From contig CACWPL010000017.1 of assembly GCA_902762785.1 (NCBI GenBank), positions 1-57,080 on the forward strand: DNA of 57,080 bases, read 5' to 3'. A program made the translations under genes and the position numbers. Below are positions 24,861 to 33,290 of this stretch, piece after piece. This DNA is from an uncultured Ruminococcus sp. (GTDB lineage Bacteria; Bacillota; Clostridia; Oscillospirales; Ruminococcaceae). The notes beneath the pieces are model-generated. The model had not been told where the DNA came from. It searched no databases and saw only the letters and a list, made by a program, of their open reading frames with translations. Numbering within the stretch: position 1 is the stretch's first letter; each line of letters opens with the position of its first letter.

Positions 24861-25322
24861 TCAAGTCTGATGGTATTTTTGCAGATAGTCCTCGATCGCG
24901 GGGAGGTTCGGGGCAAAGAGCGGCGTCGGCAGCGCGTCCGGCGGGAAGAAGCCGATCGCGGCGACCTCGGATTCCTGCGCCCGCGGTGTCCCTGTCCAGT
25001 CGCGGCAGACGTACACGATGTCGATGCACGACACCTGGTCGCCGTTCGGATAGACGTGGCGCATCCGTTCGCCGGAATACACGCCGAGGAGCGTCATCTC
25101 CCCCGCGCGGATGCCCGTCTCCTCGAAGAGCTCGCGCCGCGCGGTATCCTGCACGTCCTCATATAATTCGACTGCGCCGCCGGCATAGCCCCACGCGAGG
25201 CAGTCGCGCCGCTGCTGGAGGAGCAGGGCGCCGTCCTTGTCCACCACGATCACGCTCGCGCCCACATAGATCAGCGGGCGATGTCCCACGAGCTGCCGCA
25301 GCTCCATGATATAGTCTGCCAT
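24861..25322 (-). CDS. NUDIX hydrolase
   Basis: 153 aa with a complete Nudix box: G, then five residues, E, then seven residues, REL, F, EE, T, GI (in GAVELYEDVQDTARRELF and the next residues). It hydrolyses a nucleoside diphosphate linked to another moiety, such as a damaged nucleotide, NDP-sugar or ADP-ribose; the substrate is not determinable. The start is 3 bp after the stop of the gene upstream, so the two are probably co-transcribed. Confidence 0.88.
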   Translation of the reverse strand: MADYIMELRQLVGHRPLIYVGASVIVVDKDGALLLQQRRDCLAWGYAGGAVELYEDVQDTARRELFEETGIRAGEMTLLGVYSGERMRHVYPNGDQVSCIDIVYVCRDWTGTPRAQESEVAAIGFFPPDALPTPLFAPNLPAIEDYLQKYHQT

Positions 25323-25325
25323 CTC

Positions 25326-26114
25326 TCACACCGTCGCGAAGATGAGCCGTCCCTTGTGGACGATCCGGATCCGGAATCCCAGCTTGCCCGCAGGCTTGAC
25401 GGCGTTCCCCTCGAGCACGGTCGCGCCGTGTCCGCAGAGCACCTCCGTGATCTCGAAGTCGACCTCCGGGTACTTCTCCTCGAAGGTCCGCAGGGAGATG
25501 CGCTTGCCCTTGAACTTGCTCCCCTGCTCGAACAGCTCCACGCTCGACGCGTCGACATCCACGTCCTCCACGATGACCTTGCCCTTGATGGACACGTCCT
25601 GGCCCGGGGCGGGCATGAAGAAGCCGTCCGCGAAGCGCAGACGCGCCTCGATGCGCTTGTCCTGCTTTTTCAGACGCAGCTTGCGCAGATGGGCGCCCCG
25701 CATCGTGTAGCGGGAGGTCGGGAGCTGCGGCGCGGGACGGCGGAACTCGAATTTCCACCCGAGGAACTGCCGGAAGTCCGCTCTTGCGGCCTCGAGCTGA
25801 CCGAGCTCCCAGGCGTCGCCCGTCTCGAGCTCGCGCAGGAGGATGGCCGCGACCTCGTCATAGTCGTCCTGCATGACCTTGTGCCAGCGCTGGCTGAGGA
25901 GCCCCAGCGACATCACCGAATAGCCCCGCACATGCGGACTGCTCCGCTTGCAGAGCGCGATGAGCTGCTCATAGGCGTACTGTGCCTCCTCCTCGTTCTC
26001 GGCGTCGCGTCCGAGGGAATAGATCACATCGAACACGGCCTTCGGGACATGGCTGTTATCTGCCAGATCCGGGAAGTCCAGGATCGCGGCGATGTCGTCT
26101 TTCAGAAATCCCAT
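25326..26114 (-). CDS. Hypothetical protein, helical N-terminal half and beta-rich C-terminal half
   Basis: 262 aa, family not recognised. Residues 1-110 are helical and HEAT-like (VIYSLGRDAENEEEAQYAYE, then VRGYSVMSLGLL). The C-terminal half (about 140-262) is beta-rich with many Lys/Arg and ends RIRIVHKGRLIFATV. No signal peptide or transmembrane segment. It may be an immunity-type or scaffold protein, but nothing in the neighbourhood supports a specific role. It is coupled to the downstream NUDIX gene. Confidence 0.6.
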   Translation of the reverse strand: MGFLKDDIAAILDFPDLADNSHVPKAVFDVIYSLGRDAENEEEAQYAYEQLIALCKRSSPHVRGYSVMSLGLLSQRWHKVMQDDYDEVAAILLRELETGDAWELGQLEAARADFRQFLGWKFEFRRPAPQLPTSRYTMRGAHLRKLRLKKQDKRIEARLRFADGFFMPAPGQDVSIKGKVIVEDVDVDASSVELFEQGSKFKGKRISLRTFEEKYPEVDFEITEVLCGHGATVLEGNAVKPAGKLGFRIRIVHKGRLIFATV

Positions 26115-26126
26115 AGTCTCGCTCCT

Positions 26127-27290
26127 TTACTGGTCGTCCGTCCACAGAACGGCGCGTTTGAGATGGCCAAGGTCCATGACATCGACCCTGCCGTCCGCAT
26201 CCATGTCCGCCTTCTCATAGGCCGACGGTCCCAGCGGCGCCACCGCCAGCAGGTACTTTTGCAGCAGCACGATGTCCGTCAGATCCACATCGCCGTCCTC
26301 GTCCACATCGCCCCGCAGGAGCGGCGGCTCGGTGGCAGTCTCGGTCGGGTCGGTCTCCGTGGTGGTCGGGTCGGTCGGCCAGGTCTCCGTCGGGATGGGG
26401 TCGGTCGGGGGCGTCTCGGTCGGCCAGGTCTCGGTGGGGATCGTCTCGGTCGGCCAGGTCTCGGTGGGGATCGGGTCGGTCGGCCAGGTCTCCGTGGGGA
26501 TGGGGTCGGTGGGCTCGGTCGGCTGCTCGGTGCCGTCCAGGTAGCGCGTCAGGACGTCATACCAATGCATCCCCAGCTTGGCGTAGCCGTCCTCGCTGGG
26601 ATGGACACCGTCGGCGAGGTCGGCCTTGGTGAGGGCGGCGTTGTTGTCCGAGAGGATGACGTTCTTACCGGCGGCCTGCTCCTTGGCGGCCACGGCGCGC
26701 ACCTGGGCATTATAGGCATCCACGGCGGCATCCATCTCCTCGGCGGTATAGGCGTCGGTGTAGGTGGTCACGTCGGCATCCATATAGGGGATGGTCGCGA
26801 GGAAGAGGGCGCCGTCCTCCGGCAGATGCGACAGCACGGCATCCACCAGCAGCTCCAGCCGCGCGCCCGCGCTGTCCAGCTCGTAGGACGAGAGGATGTC
26901 GTTCGTGCCGATCTGGAGCATGACGATGTCGGCGGGGTACTCATCGAGGAGCCAGTCGACAAAGTTATAGATGCCCTGCCGGCCGGGGCAGTCCGCGATG
27001 GCGTAGCCGGAATAGCCGGCGTGGTCGTAGTCGAACTTATCGTCGATATACCACCCGTTCGGGCCGACGAAGTCGAGGTGGTAGGTGTCGATATACCCGT
27101 TCTCATAGAGGGCATACCAAAGGGGCTTGCGGTAGCCGGCGGTGACGTTGAAGCCATCGGTGATGGAGTCGCCGAGGGGCATCACGCGCAGGCTCTCCTC
27201 CGCGCGCACGGCCGGAGCCGCGCCCGCCAGGCACGCCCCCGCCGCTGTGACGGCCGCTGTCAGGAGCGCCGTGATCCGAGATCGTTTCAT
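26127..27290 (-). CDS. Secreted SGNH/CE3-like esterase with C-terminal type I dockerin
   Basis: 387 aa from the ATG at 27290 (MKRSRITALL), with AAAGGAAG upstream. Signal peptide to about AVRAEE. SGNH domain: Ser in GDSITDG, Asn in GTNDI and His in HPSEDG, in a CE3-like order typical of acetyl xylan esterases. A Thr/Pro linker built on PIPTETWPTD repeats follows. The last 60 residues are a dockerin: two EF-hand-like loops DVDEDGDVDLTD and DMDADGRVDVMD. The dockerin implies binding to a cohesin on a cellulosomal scaffoldin outside the cell. It probably deacetylates plant hemicellulose. Confidence 0.93.
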   Translation of the reverse strand: MKRSRITALLTAAVTAAGACLAGAAPAVRAEESLRVMPLGDSITDGFNVTAGYRKPLWYALYENGYIDTYHLDFVGPNGWYIDDKFDYDHAGYSGYAIADCPGRQGIYNFVDWLLDEYPADIVMLQIGTNDILSSYELDSAGARLELLVDAVLSHLPEDGALFLATIPYMDADVTTYTDAYTAEEMDAAVDAYNAQVRAVAAKEQAAGKNVILSDNNAALTKADLADGVHPSEDGYAKLGMHWYDVLTRYLDGTEQPTEPTDPIPTETWPTDPIPTETWPTETIPTETWPTETPPTDPIPTETWPTDPTTTETDPTETATEPPLLRGDVDEDGDVDLTDIVLLQKYLLAVAPLGPSAYEKADMDADGRVDVMDLGHLKRAVLWTDDQ

Positions 27291-27363
27291 GATACATCTT
27301 CCTTTCTGCTTCATAGATACCCTTCCCATCCTGCGCCATGGGCGCCTGTTTCTCTCTATGCTC

Positions 27364-27392
27364 ATTATAGCATATTTCGGGCGGGATGTCTA
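27364..27392 (-). promoter_or_regulatory. Promoter of the dockerin esterase
   Basis: On the minus strand TAGACA (27392-27387) and TATAAT (27369-27364) are 17 bp apart, with an extended -10 (TGcTATAAT), about 75 bp before the start. Confidence 0.72.
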
Positions 27393-27419
27393 GCATTTTT
27401 TTGGAAGATGGGGCGGCGG

Positions 27420-28613
27420 TCAGGTCAGCAGATCCTCCTGCACGGCGGGGACATAGAAGATCCCGAAGTTTTGCAGTCTCTCCGGCATGACGAAGGCCGA
27501 CGTGTCCAGTGTGACGTAGAACTGATAGAACGGCATGAGCGTGCCGTTCGCCTCGCGGTAGACGAGGGTCTGCCAGGCGATGTCCTCGGCCGAGACGGTG
27601 CCGCCCTTCAGGTACCCCTCCGGCACGGACGACTGGTACGCCCCCTCCAGCAAGCGCGCCTCGGCCTCCGCGGCGGTCACGATCGGGTAGTCACCCAGAT
27701 AGTCCGCCGTGCAGTAGGGGTCCTGGAGCCAGATGCACAGGAGGCGCCCCGCATCGTCCGGCGCGAACTGCGTACACGTCAGCTCCTTGGCCAGGAGCGC
27801 CTCCACGGGGTCAGACGACTGGTCATAGGCATAATAATGCCGCGACTCGACGCCGTCGAAGGTCCTGTCTGCGAAGGAATACCACGCAGCATGGCCATAT
27901 CCCAGCAGCGACGCATAGCGGTCGGTCAGGTAGGCCAGGACGGCATCGGCCTCGGCGGGGGTCGTGGTGTCGTAGGTGAAATGGTATTTGTCCGGGAGCG
28001 CGAGGCCGTCGAATGTGATGCAGATCTTGCCGTCGCCGTAGACCGCGATCTGCGTCCCGTCCTCGCACGTCGCCTCGACGCTATACACGCTCGCGAGCTG
28101 CTCGTCAGTGTAGCCGCCCTGTACGAAGTCGCGCAGATAGGTCGTTTCCGTCTTGGTGACGGCGATGCCGAGGGCGGCGGCAGTGTCGTCGGCGAGCTGG
28201 ATCATGTCCGTCTCGGAGAGACAGAGCACCATCCCCATCGCTGACCCCTCCGTGATGCAGGCGCGTTCACGGAACACCGGGAGCGCCGTGATGGCGGCGG
28301 TGTCCCAGGGCGTGGGCGTTTGCAGCTCCGCGATGTCATAGGCCATCATCCCCTCAAAGCCCGCCGTGCCGGGGAGGAGAGTCGGGTCGAGCGGTGTCTC
28401 GCCCGCGTAGCGCGTCGCGAGGGACGTTTGCGGCAGGCGGTCATAGGGCGACGCCGAAGCGGTCTTCCCCATATGCGGCAGCGTGACCGCCAGTGCGATG
28501 AGCGCCGCCGCCGCTGCCGCCCAGACGGCCGGATGCGTCCTCCGCCGCAGCGGCGGGACGAGCGCCGGGTCGATCTCGCCGATGGTCTCCAATAAGATCT
28601 CGTTGTTCTTCAT
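27420..28613 (-). CDS. Probable anti-sigma factor with extracytoplasmic domain
   Basis: 397 aa from the ATG at 28613, which overlaps the sigma-factor stop by four bases. A cytoplasmic segment of about 28 residues is followed by one transmembrane helix (about 29-48, VWAAAAAALIALAVTLPHM) and a large external domain of about 340 residues. This order and the coupling to an ECF sigma gene are those of membrane anti-sigma factors, which hold the sigma factor until an external signal releases it. The short cytoplasmic part lacks a clear zinc-binding ASD motif. The sensed signal is unknown; secreted esterase genes on both sides make a polysaccharide cue plausible. Confidence 0.72.
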   Translation of the reverse strand: MKNNEILLETIGEIDPALVPPLRRRTHPAVWAAAAAALIALAVTLPHMGKTASASPYDRLPQTSLATRYAGETPLDPTLLPGTAGFEGMMAYDIAELQTPTPWDTAAITALPVFRERACITEGSAMGMVLCLSETDMIQLADDTAAALGIAVTKTETTYLRDFVQGGYTDEQLASVYSVEATCEDGTQIAVYGDGKICITFDGLALPDKYHFTYDTTTPAEADAVLAYLTDRYASLLGYGHAAWYSFADRTFDGVESRHYYAYDQSSDPVEALLAKELTCTQFAPDDAGRLLCIWLQDPYCTADYLGDYPIVTAAEAEARLLEGAYQSSVPEGYLKGGTVSAEDIAWQTLVYREANGTLMPFYQFYVTLDTSAFVMPERLQNFGIFYVPAVQEDLLT

Positions 28614-29161
28614 ACCTCGATTCCCTCCTGTTCCAATGCCTCGCGCAGACGCTGCCGGAGCCGCAGCAGGCGCATCTTCGCCGCGCCTGCGGTCATCCCG
28701 CAGCGCCCCGCCGCCTCCCGCACGGTCAGCAGATACCAGTACCGAAACAGGAACAGGCGGCGCTCCTGCTCCGTCAGGCCGCGAAGGAACGTCTCCAGTG
28801 TCTGCCGCAGTACCATGCGGTCCTCGATCGGCGTCTCCTCGCCGACACATTCGGCCAGCTCGTCCAGGCAGAGCGGCACTTGGCCGCCGCCGCGCTGCTG
28901 TGCCGTGTCGTGCCGCCAGCGGTCGATCGCGAGGTGCCGCGTGATCGCCGCCAGAAAGACGCCGAGCCGGGGCGGGCGCTGCGGCGGCATGGTCTCCCAC
29001 GCGCGGAGCCATGTGGAGGAGACACATTCCTCCGTGTCCTCCCGCGAGGCAAGGATGCTCTGCGCCACCCTGCGGCATGTTCGGCCATAGCGGCGGTCGC
29101 TCTCGCGGATGGCCGCCTCGTCCCGCGCCCAGTAGAGCGCGATGATCTCCCTATCCTCCAT
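28610..29161 (-). CDS. ECF-type RNA polymerase sigma factor
   Basis: 183 aa from the ATG at 29161, chosen for AAAGGAGG upstream. Region 2 spans about 15-85, with CVSSTWLRAWETMP and the helix ITRHLAIDRWRHD. Region 4 is about 120-180, with the helix-turn-helix LTVREAAGRCGMTAGAAKMR. It is co-transcribed with the membrane anti-sigma factor that follows, so it probably responds to an envelope or extracellular signal. Targets cannot be deduced, since the -35/-10 it recognises is unknown. Confidence 0.9.
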   Translation of the reverse strand: MEDREIIALYWARDEAAIRESDRRYGRTCRRVAQSILASREDTEECVSSTWLRAWETMPPQRPPRLGVFLAAITRHLAIDRWRHDTAQQRGGGQVPLCLDELAECVGEETPIEDRMVLRQTLETFLRGLTEQERRLFLFRYWYLLTVREAAGRCGMTAGAAKMRLLRLRQRLREALEQEGIEV

Positions 29162-29288
29162 CGTCCTTCCTCCTTTCTGGGACGCTTTTTCGTCCCTCAT
29201 CTAACAAAACGTGATCGCGGGGCATTTGGTCACATATATTTGAAAAGATCTGGGGACACTTTCCCCACAAACGCGGTACGCTCTGCGA

Positions 29289-29317
29289 TAGACAAACGCG
29301 CGCGGATGTGCTATCAT
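29289..29317 (+). promoter_or_regulatory. Promoter of the SGNH lipoprotein gene
   Basis: TAGACA (29289-29294), a 17 bp spacer and TATCAT (29312-29317) with an extended TGc before it, 36 bp upstream of the start. Confidence 0.65.
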
Positions 29318-29352
29318 AGTAATACCAACGAAAATGGAATGGAGGACGCACC

Positions 29353-30615
29353 ATGGAACGACTCATCCCCCTGCTGACCGTCTTCGCCCTCGCCGTCTCG
29401 CTCACGGCCTGCGCCGGGACGCCGACGGCCTCCGCCGATGTCCCTGCCCCGTCCGAGACGGCCGCGGCATCCGAGACGACGGAGCCCGCTACGACGCCGC
29501 CCACCGAGGCCGCGCGGGGGAAGGTGCCAACGGACTTCGACGAATGGCCGTCCAACACCTTCATCGCCACCGGCTCGAATTACATGTACGACGACGCCGA
29601 ACACGTCACCTTCCGCACCTATTTTCCCATCGAGGCGGGCGGTAAGACGGCGTATCGCTTCTATTTCTCGAACACCGTCGATTCGACGTGGGAGCGCGGG
29701 CGCTATGCCTTTGCCGGCAAGCCCGGCGGCGCCTACACCATCGAGAGCGCCCGCATCGCCGACGGCGGCATGACCCCCGAGGACGGCCTCACGTCCCTCA
29801 CGGACGTCACCTTTGACGGCGCCGCCGCGCGCGACGTCGCCCCCGGGGAGACCTTCTGGAGCGACCCCGTCACCATCGACATCCCCGCCGGCCATTCCCT
29901 CGTCTGGGAGTGGACGCTCACCGGCACGGACATCCCCTGCATCCGCATGACGGAGCTGGCCTATTCCGTGGCCGTCACCGAGAGCGGGACGGTCTACAAT
30001 ATGGACGTCCCCGCACCGCAGCTCATCGGCGCCCAGCGGCAGACGCGGCGGCTCGTCTGCCTTGGCGATTCGATCACGCAGGGCGCCCAGACCACGCCCT
30101 ATGCGAACGCCTTTTGGGTCGCACAGCTCTCGCGTGCGCTCGGGGCAGAGTGGAGCGTCTGGGACCTGGGGCTCGGGTACGCCCGCGCGAGCGACTGCGT
30201 CCTCGGCGGTGACTGGCTCGAACGTGCCAAGACCGGCGACATCGTGACCGTCGCCTTCGGCACGAACGACCTCGCCGCCGGGCAGTACGGCAAGACCGTC
30301 CCCTGCACCGCCACTGACATCGAGGGATGGCTCCGCACCATCGTGCAGGCGCTGACGGACGCCGGATGCACCGTCATCCTCTTCAACGCTCCGCCCTTCG
30401 ACTACGACGCCGAGACCGAGGCCGTCCGCGTCGCTCTCAACGAGCGCATCCCCGTCATCGCCGCGGAGACGGGCGCGGCCTATTTCGACTGGGCGTCCCT
30501 TCTGTCCTCGCCGGACGATCCCGCCGTCCCGCGCTATGGCGGCCATCCGAACGACGAGGGATGCCAGGTCATCGCGGACGCGTTCCTGGAACAGTTCGCG
30601 GCGCTCTTTGGATGA
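29353..30615 (+). CDS. SGNH/GDSL-hydrolase lipoprotein
   Basis: 420 aa. A lipoprotein signal ends LTAC (Cys about 17), then a Thr/Ala-rich linker to about 55. A beta-rich N-terminal domain (about 60-215) precedes the SGNH domain: Ser in CLGDSITQGA, Asn in FGTNDLA, and Asp/His in HPNDEGC. It is likely a cell-surface esterase acting on acetylated or acylated glycans. Unlike the esterase at 27 kb it has no dockerin and is membrane-tethered. It sits divergently from the sigma/anti-sigma operon. Confidence 0.87.
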   Translation: MERLIPLLTVFALAVSLTACAGTPTASADVPAPSETAAASETTEPATTPPTEAARGKVPTDFDEWPSNTFIATGSNYMYDDAEHVTFRTYFPIEAGGKTAYRFYFSNTVDSTWERGRYAFAGKPGGAYTIESARIADGGMTPEDGLTSLTDVTFDGAAARDVAPGETFWSDPVTIDIPAGHSLVWEWTLTGTDIPCIRMTELAYSVAVTESGTVYNMDVPAPQLIGAQRQTRRLVCLGDSITQGAQTTPYANAFWVAQLSRALGAEWSVWDLGLGYARASDCVLGGDWLERAKTGDIVTVAFGTNDLAAGQYGKTVPCTATDIEGWLRTIVQALTDAGCTVILFNAPPFDYDAETEAVRVALNERIPVIAAETGAAYFDWASLLSSPDDPAVPRYGGHPNDEGCQVIADAFLEQFAALFG

Positions 30616-30628
30616 TGCAGATACAGAA

Positions 30629-30653
30629 AAGGCTCCCCAGCGCGGGGAGCCTT
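30629..30653. terminator. Bidirectional terminator between the SGNH lipoprotein and hisS
   Basis: AAGGCTCCCC (30629-30638) pairs perfectly with GGGGAGCCTT (30644-30653), followed by T-rich sequence on the plus strand. Confidence 0.85.
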
Positions 30654-30669
30654 CGTTCATTTTTGGGCG

Positions 30670-31962
30670 TTATACCGTCTCCTTCGCCAGACGGTCGGCG
30701 ATCTCGATGTCGGCGAAGCGGGCGGTGAAGCTGTCGTCCAGGGGCAGGTCGATCTTCTCGCCGGTCGCCATGTTCTTGACGGCGACCTTGCCCTCCGCGA
30801 GCTCCGTGTCACCGATGACGGCCGTGAAGCGTGCGCCGAGCTTGTCGGCGTACTTCATCTGCTTGCGCATGCTGCGGCCCATGACGTCCATCTGAGAGGA
30901 GAGCCCCTCACGCCGCAGGGCGGCCACGAGCTGGAGCGCCTTGTCCGATGCCGCATCGCCCATCGGGATGAGGAACAGATCCACGCCCGTCGGCTCCGCG
31001 AGCGTCACGCCCTGCTTCTCCAGCACGAGCAGCAGACGCTCGAGCCCCATGCCGAAGCCGAGCGCCGGGGTCGCCGGACCGCCGAGCTGCTCGATCAGTC
31101 CGTCGTAACGGCCGCCGCCGCAGACGGTACCCTGTGCGCCGATGCAGTCGGTCACGAACTCGAAGACGGTCTTCGTGTAATAGTCGAGGCCGCGGACGAT
31201 GCGCGGGTCGACGGTGTAGTCGATGCCGAGGAGCGTCAGGTCGGCCTTGAGCTTCTCGAAGTGCGCCGCGCAGTCCTCACAGAGGTAGTCCAGGATGAGG
31301 GGCGCGTCCTTGCCGATCTCGCGGCAGATCTCGCTCTTGCAGTCGAGCAGGCGCATGGGGTTGCGCTCGAGGCGGTCCTGGCAGGTCTCGCAGAGGCGGT
31401 CCTTGTGCGGCAGGAAATAGGCCTTGAGCGCCTCGTGATACTTCGCGCGGCAGGCCGGGCAGCCGATGGAATTGATCCGCAGCGAGATGTCCTTGACGCC
31501 GAGCTGCGTCAGGATCTGGTTCGCCAGCGAGATGACCTCGGCGTCCGCCATGGCATCGGCAGAGCCGGCCATCTCCACGCCGAACTGGTGGAACTCGCGC
31601 AGGCGTCCCTTCTGCGGACGCTCGTGGCGGAAGCAGGAGAGGATGTAGCACACGCGCAGCGGCAGCGGCTCATTGAGCAGGCCGTTCTCGAGGATGGCGC
31701 GGATGGTGCCGGCCGTGCCCTCGGGGCGGAGCGTGAAGGTGCTCTCCTTGGCGAGGACGGTGTACATCTCCTTCTGCACGACGTCGGTCGTCTCGCCGAC
31801 GCCGCGGGAGAAAAGGCTGGTCTCTTCAAAGGTAGGGACGCGGATCTCGGAGAAGCCGTACTTCTCCGCCGTGCTGCGCAGGAACGTCTCGAGCACCGAC
31901 CAGCTCTTGCTGTTGGCCGGAAGGACGTCCTCCGTCCCGTAGGGGCGCTTGATGATCTCCAT
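30670..31962 (-). CDS. hisS: Histidyl-tRNA synthetase
   Basis: 430 aa, normal length. Class II synthetase fold: the N-terminal motif KRPYGTEDVLP, motif 2 around FRHERPQKGRLREFHQFG, the histidine-A signature LDYYTKTVFEF, GGRYDGL, and an anticodon-binding C-terminal domain (about 330-425). It charges tRNA-His in the cytoplasm. Start ATG with AAGGAGG. No T-box leader was seen in the 120 bp upstream. No aspS follows, unlike in Bacillus. Confidence 0.97.
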   Translation of the reverse strand: MEIIKRPYGTEDVLPANSKSWSVLETFLRSTAEKYGFSEIRVPTFEETSLFSRGVGETTDVVQKEMYTVLAKESTFTLRPEGTAGTIRAILENGLLNEPLPLRVCYILSCFRHERPQKGRLREFHQFGVEMAGSADAMADAEVISLANQILTQLGVKDISLRINSIGCPACRAKYHEALKAYFLPHKDRLCETCQDRLERNPMRLLDCKSEICREIGKDAPLILDYLCEDCAAHFEKLKADLTLLGIDYTVDPRIVRGLDYYTKTVFEFVTDCIGAQGTVCGGGRYDGLIEQLGGPATPALGFGMGLERLLLVLEKQGVTLAEPTGVDLFLIPMGDAASDKALQLVAALRREGLSSQMDVMGRSMRKQMKYADKLGARFTAVIGDTELAEGKVAVKNMATGEKIDLPLDDSFTARFADIEIADRLAKETV

Positions 31963-32019
31963 GGGTATTACCTCCTTGACGGCTGTGCCGTCATCTGCTG
32001 GGTGCGGATATGCATACGG

Positions 32020-32053
32020 AAAAGTCTGCTAAAACTGATCCAGCAGACTTTTT
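32020..32053. terminator. Terminator between mgsA and hisS
   Basis: AAAGTCTGCT (32021-32030) pairs with AGCAGACTTT (32042-32051) and has A/T runs on both sides, so it can work in either direction. It ends the minD-mgsA transcript and implies a separate promoter for hisS. Confidence 0.8.
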
Positions 32054-32083
32054 CGCGAATCTAACGGGGGCAAACGCGCGCTT

Positions 32084-32488
32084 TCAGAAGCCGAGCTCGG
32101 GATTCCCGATCTCGCGCCAATCCAGATCGCCGCGCTCGAGGGCCATGATCAATGCCTCGGCCGTTGCGATGTTGGTCGCGATCGGGACCATATGACCGTC
32201 GCACAGGCGCAGGAGGTTCATGTCCTCCGGGCTCGCGATGGCCTGGTTCGGGTCTCGGAAGAACAGGAGCACGTCGATCTCGTTGCATGAGATGCTCGAC
32301 GCGATCTGCTCGCACCCACTCTTCTTGCTGTAGTAGAGCTTGATGTTGAGGCCGGTCGCTTCGCTCACGACCTTGCCGGTCGTCCCCGTCGCGCAGAGGT
32401 CGTGTCGCGAGAGCACGCCGCAATAGGCCGTGCAGAATTGCACCATCAGCTCTTTCTTGGCATCGTGTGCGATCAAGGCGATAGTCAT
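32084..32488 (-). CDS. mgsA: Methylglyoxal synthase homologue, active site altered
   Basis: 134 aa from the ATG at 32488; GGAAGGGA is correctly spaced for this start, not for the in-frame ATG at 32497. It aligns along the length of MgsA (DHAP to methylglyoxal): ALIAHDAKK, the phosphate loop GTTG (35-38), FFRDP (Asp79) and ATNIATAEALI. However, the GGDQQ catalytic loop of E. coli MgsA is SGCEQ, so the base Asp71 is Cys59. The PHDPD segment is ASPED, so His98 is lost. It may be inactive, altered or regulatory. It follows minD by 58 bp in the same transcript. Confidence 0.85.
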   Translation of the reverse strand: MTIALIAHDAKKELMVQFCTAYCGVLSRHDLCATGTTGKVVSEATGLNIKLYYSKKSGCEQIASSISCNEIDVLLFFRDPNQAIASPEDMNLLRLCDGHMVPIATNIATAEALIMALERGDLDWREIGNPELGF

Positions 32489-32546
32489 TGTTCTCATTCC
32501 CTTCCGCCGCAGCAGCGGCATTTTTTAAATGTTCCCGTTATCAGCG

Positions 32547-33290
32547 TCACTTGATGGTCAGCGGCACCTGGTCGCCCATGAGACGCTTCGAGATGGCGTC
32601 GAAGGCCGCAAGGCTCGGGGCGGACGGCGACAGGGGCAGGCCCTTGCCGGTGGCCTCCTTGAGTGCGAAATCCTCCGGGATGACGCCGAGGAGCTGGATG
32701 CCGACCGCGTCGATGATCTCATCGAGGTTGCCGATCATGCCGGTCTGCAGATCCTTCTTGCTCAGCTTGTTGACGATCAGACGCTGGCCCTTGTTGCCGC
32801 GCTTATAGAACTCGTCCGACATCATCGTGGCATCACGGATGCAGATCGGGTCGGGCGTGGTCACGATGAGGATCATGTTGGCCTGCGTCACGATGTCGAA
32901 TACATGCGAGCTGATGCCCGCGCCGGTGTCGATGATGATGTAGTCGTAATACTTACGGATCTTGCGGCAGATGTCGACGACCTCCTCCGCCGTCACCTTC
33001 ATGAACGCATCCTTCGGTGCGCACAGGATCTCGAGGTTGCTGGCCGAGGGGACGGTGGATGCCGCCTTCTGGATCTCGACCTTGCCCTGGAGCACATCGC
33101 CCAGGTCATACTGCACACGGCCGGTCATGCCGAACATGAGGTCCAGACAGCGCAGACCGAAGTCCAGCTCGATGATGAGGGTACGGTTGCCCTGCTTTGC
33201 GAGCGTGTAGCCGATGCCGTAGCAGATGGACGACTTGCCGGTGCCTCCTTTACCGGAAGTGACTGCGATGAGTTTCGGATTTTTTGCCAT
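32547..33290 (-). CDS. minD: MinD/ParA-family ATPase
   Basis: 247 aa from the ATG at 33290, preceded by AAAGGAG. Deviant Walker A KGGTGKSS, switch IIDTGAG, and the fold of MinD, which positions the division septum. It is shorter than typical MinD (about 265) and its C-terminus (SKRLMGDQVPLTIK) does not form the usual amphipathic membrane-targeting helix. Neither minC nor minE lies next to it, although its position after mreBCD-mrdA is the usual min locus. It might work with partners elsewhere or in another ParA-like role. Confidence 0.87.
   Translation of the reverse strand: MAKNPKLIAVTSGKGGTGKSSICYGIGYTLAKQGNRTLIIELDFGLRCLDLMFGMTGRVQYDLGDVLQGKVEIQKAASTVPSASNLEILCAPKDAFMKVTAEEVVDICRKIRKYYDYIIIDTGAGISSHVFDIVTQANMILIVTTPDPICIRDATMMSDEFYKRGNKGQRLIVNKLSKKDLQTGMIGNLDEIIDAVGIQLLGVIPEDFALKEATGKGLPLSPSAPSLAAFDAISKRLMGDQVPLTIK

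Noticed and set aside
22480-25029. An 849-codon minus-strand frame across the lipoprotein and NUDIX genes
   Set aside because: Spans convergent real genes and a terminator; no recognisable protein sequence.
26340-26560. CRISPR-like short repeats
   Set aside because: They are in frame and encode the Thr/Pro linker; no spacers of constant size and no cas genes.
31963-32083. T-box leader for hisS
   Set aside because: The interval holds only a terminator hairpin; no T-box sequence or specifier loop, and it is too short.
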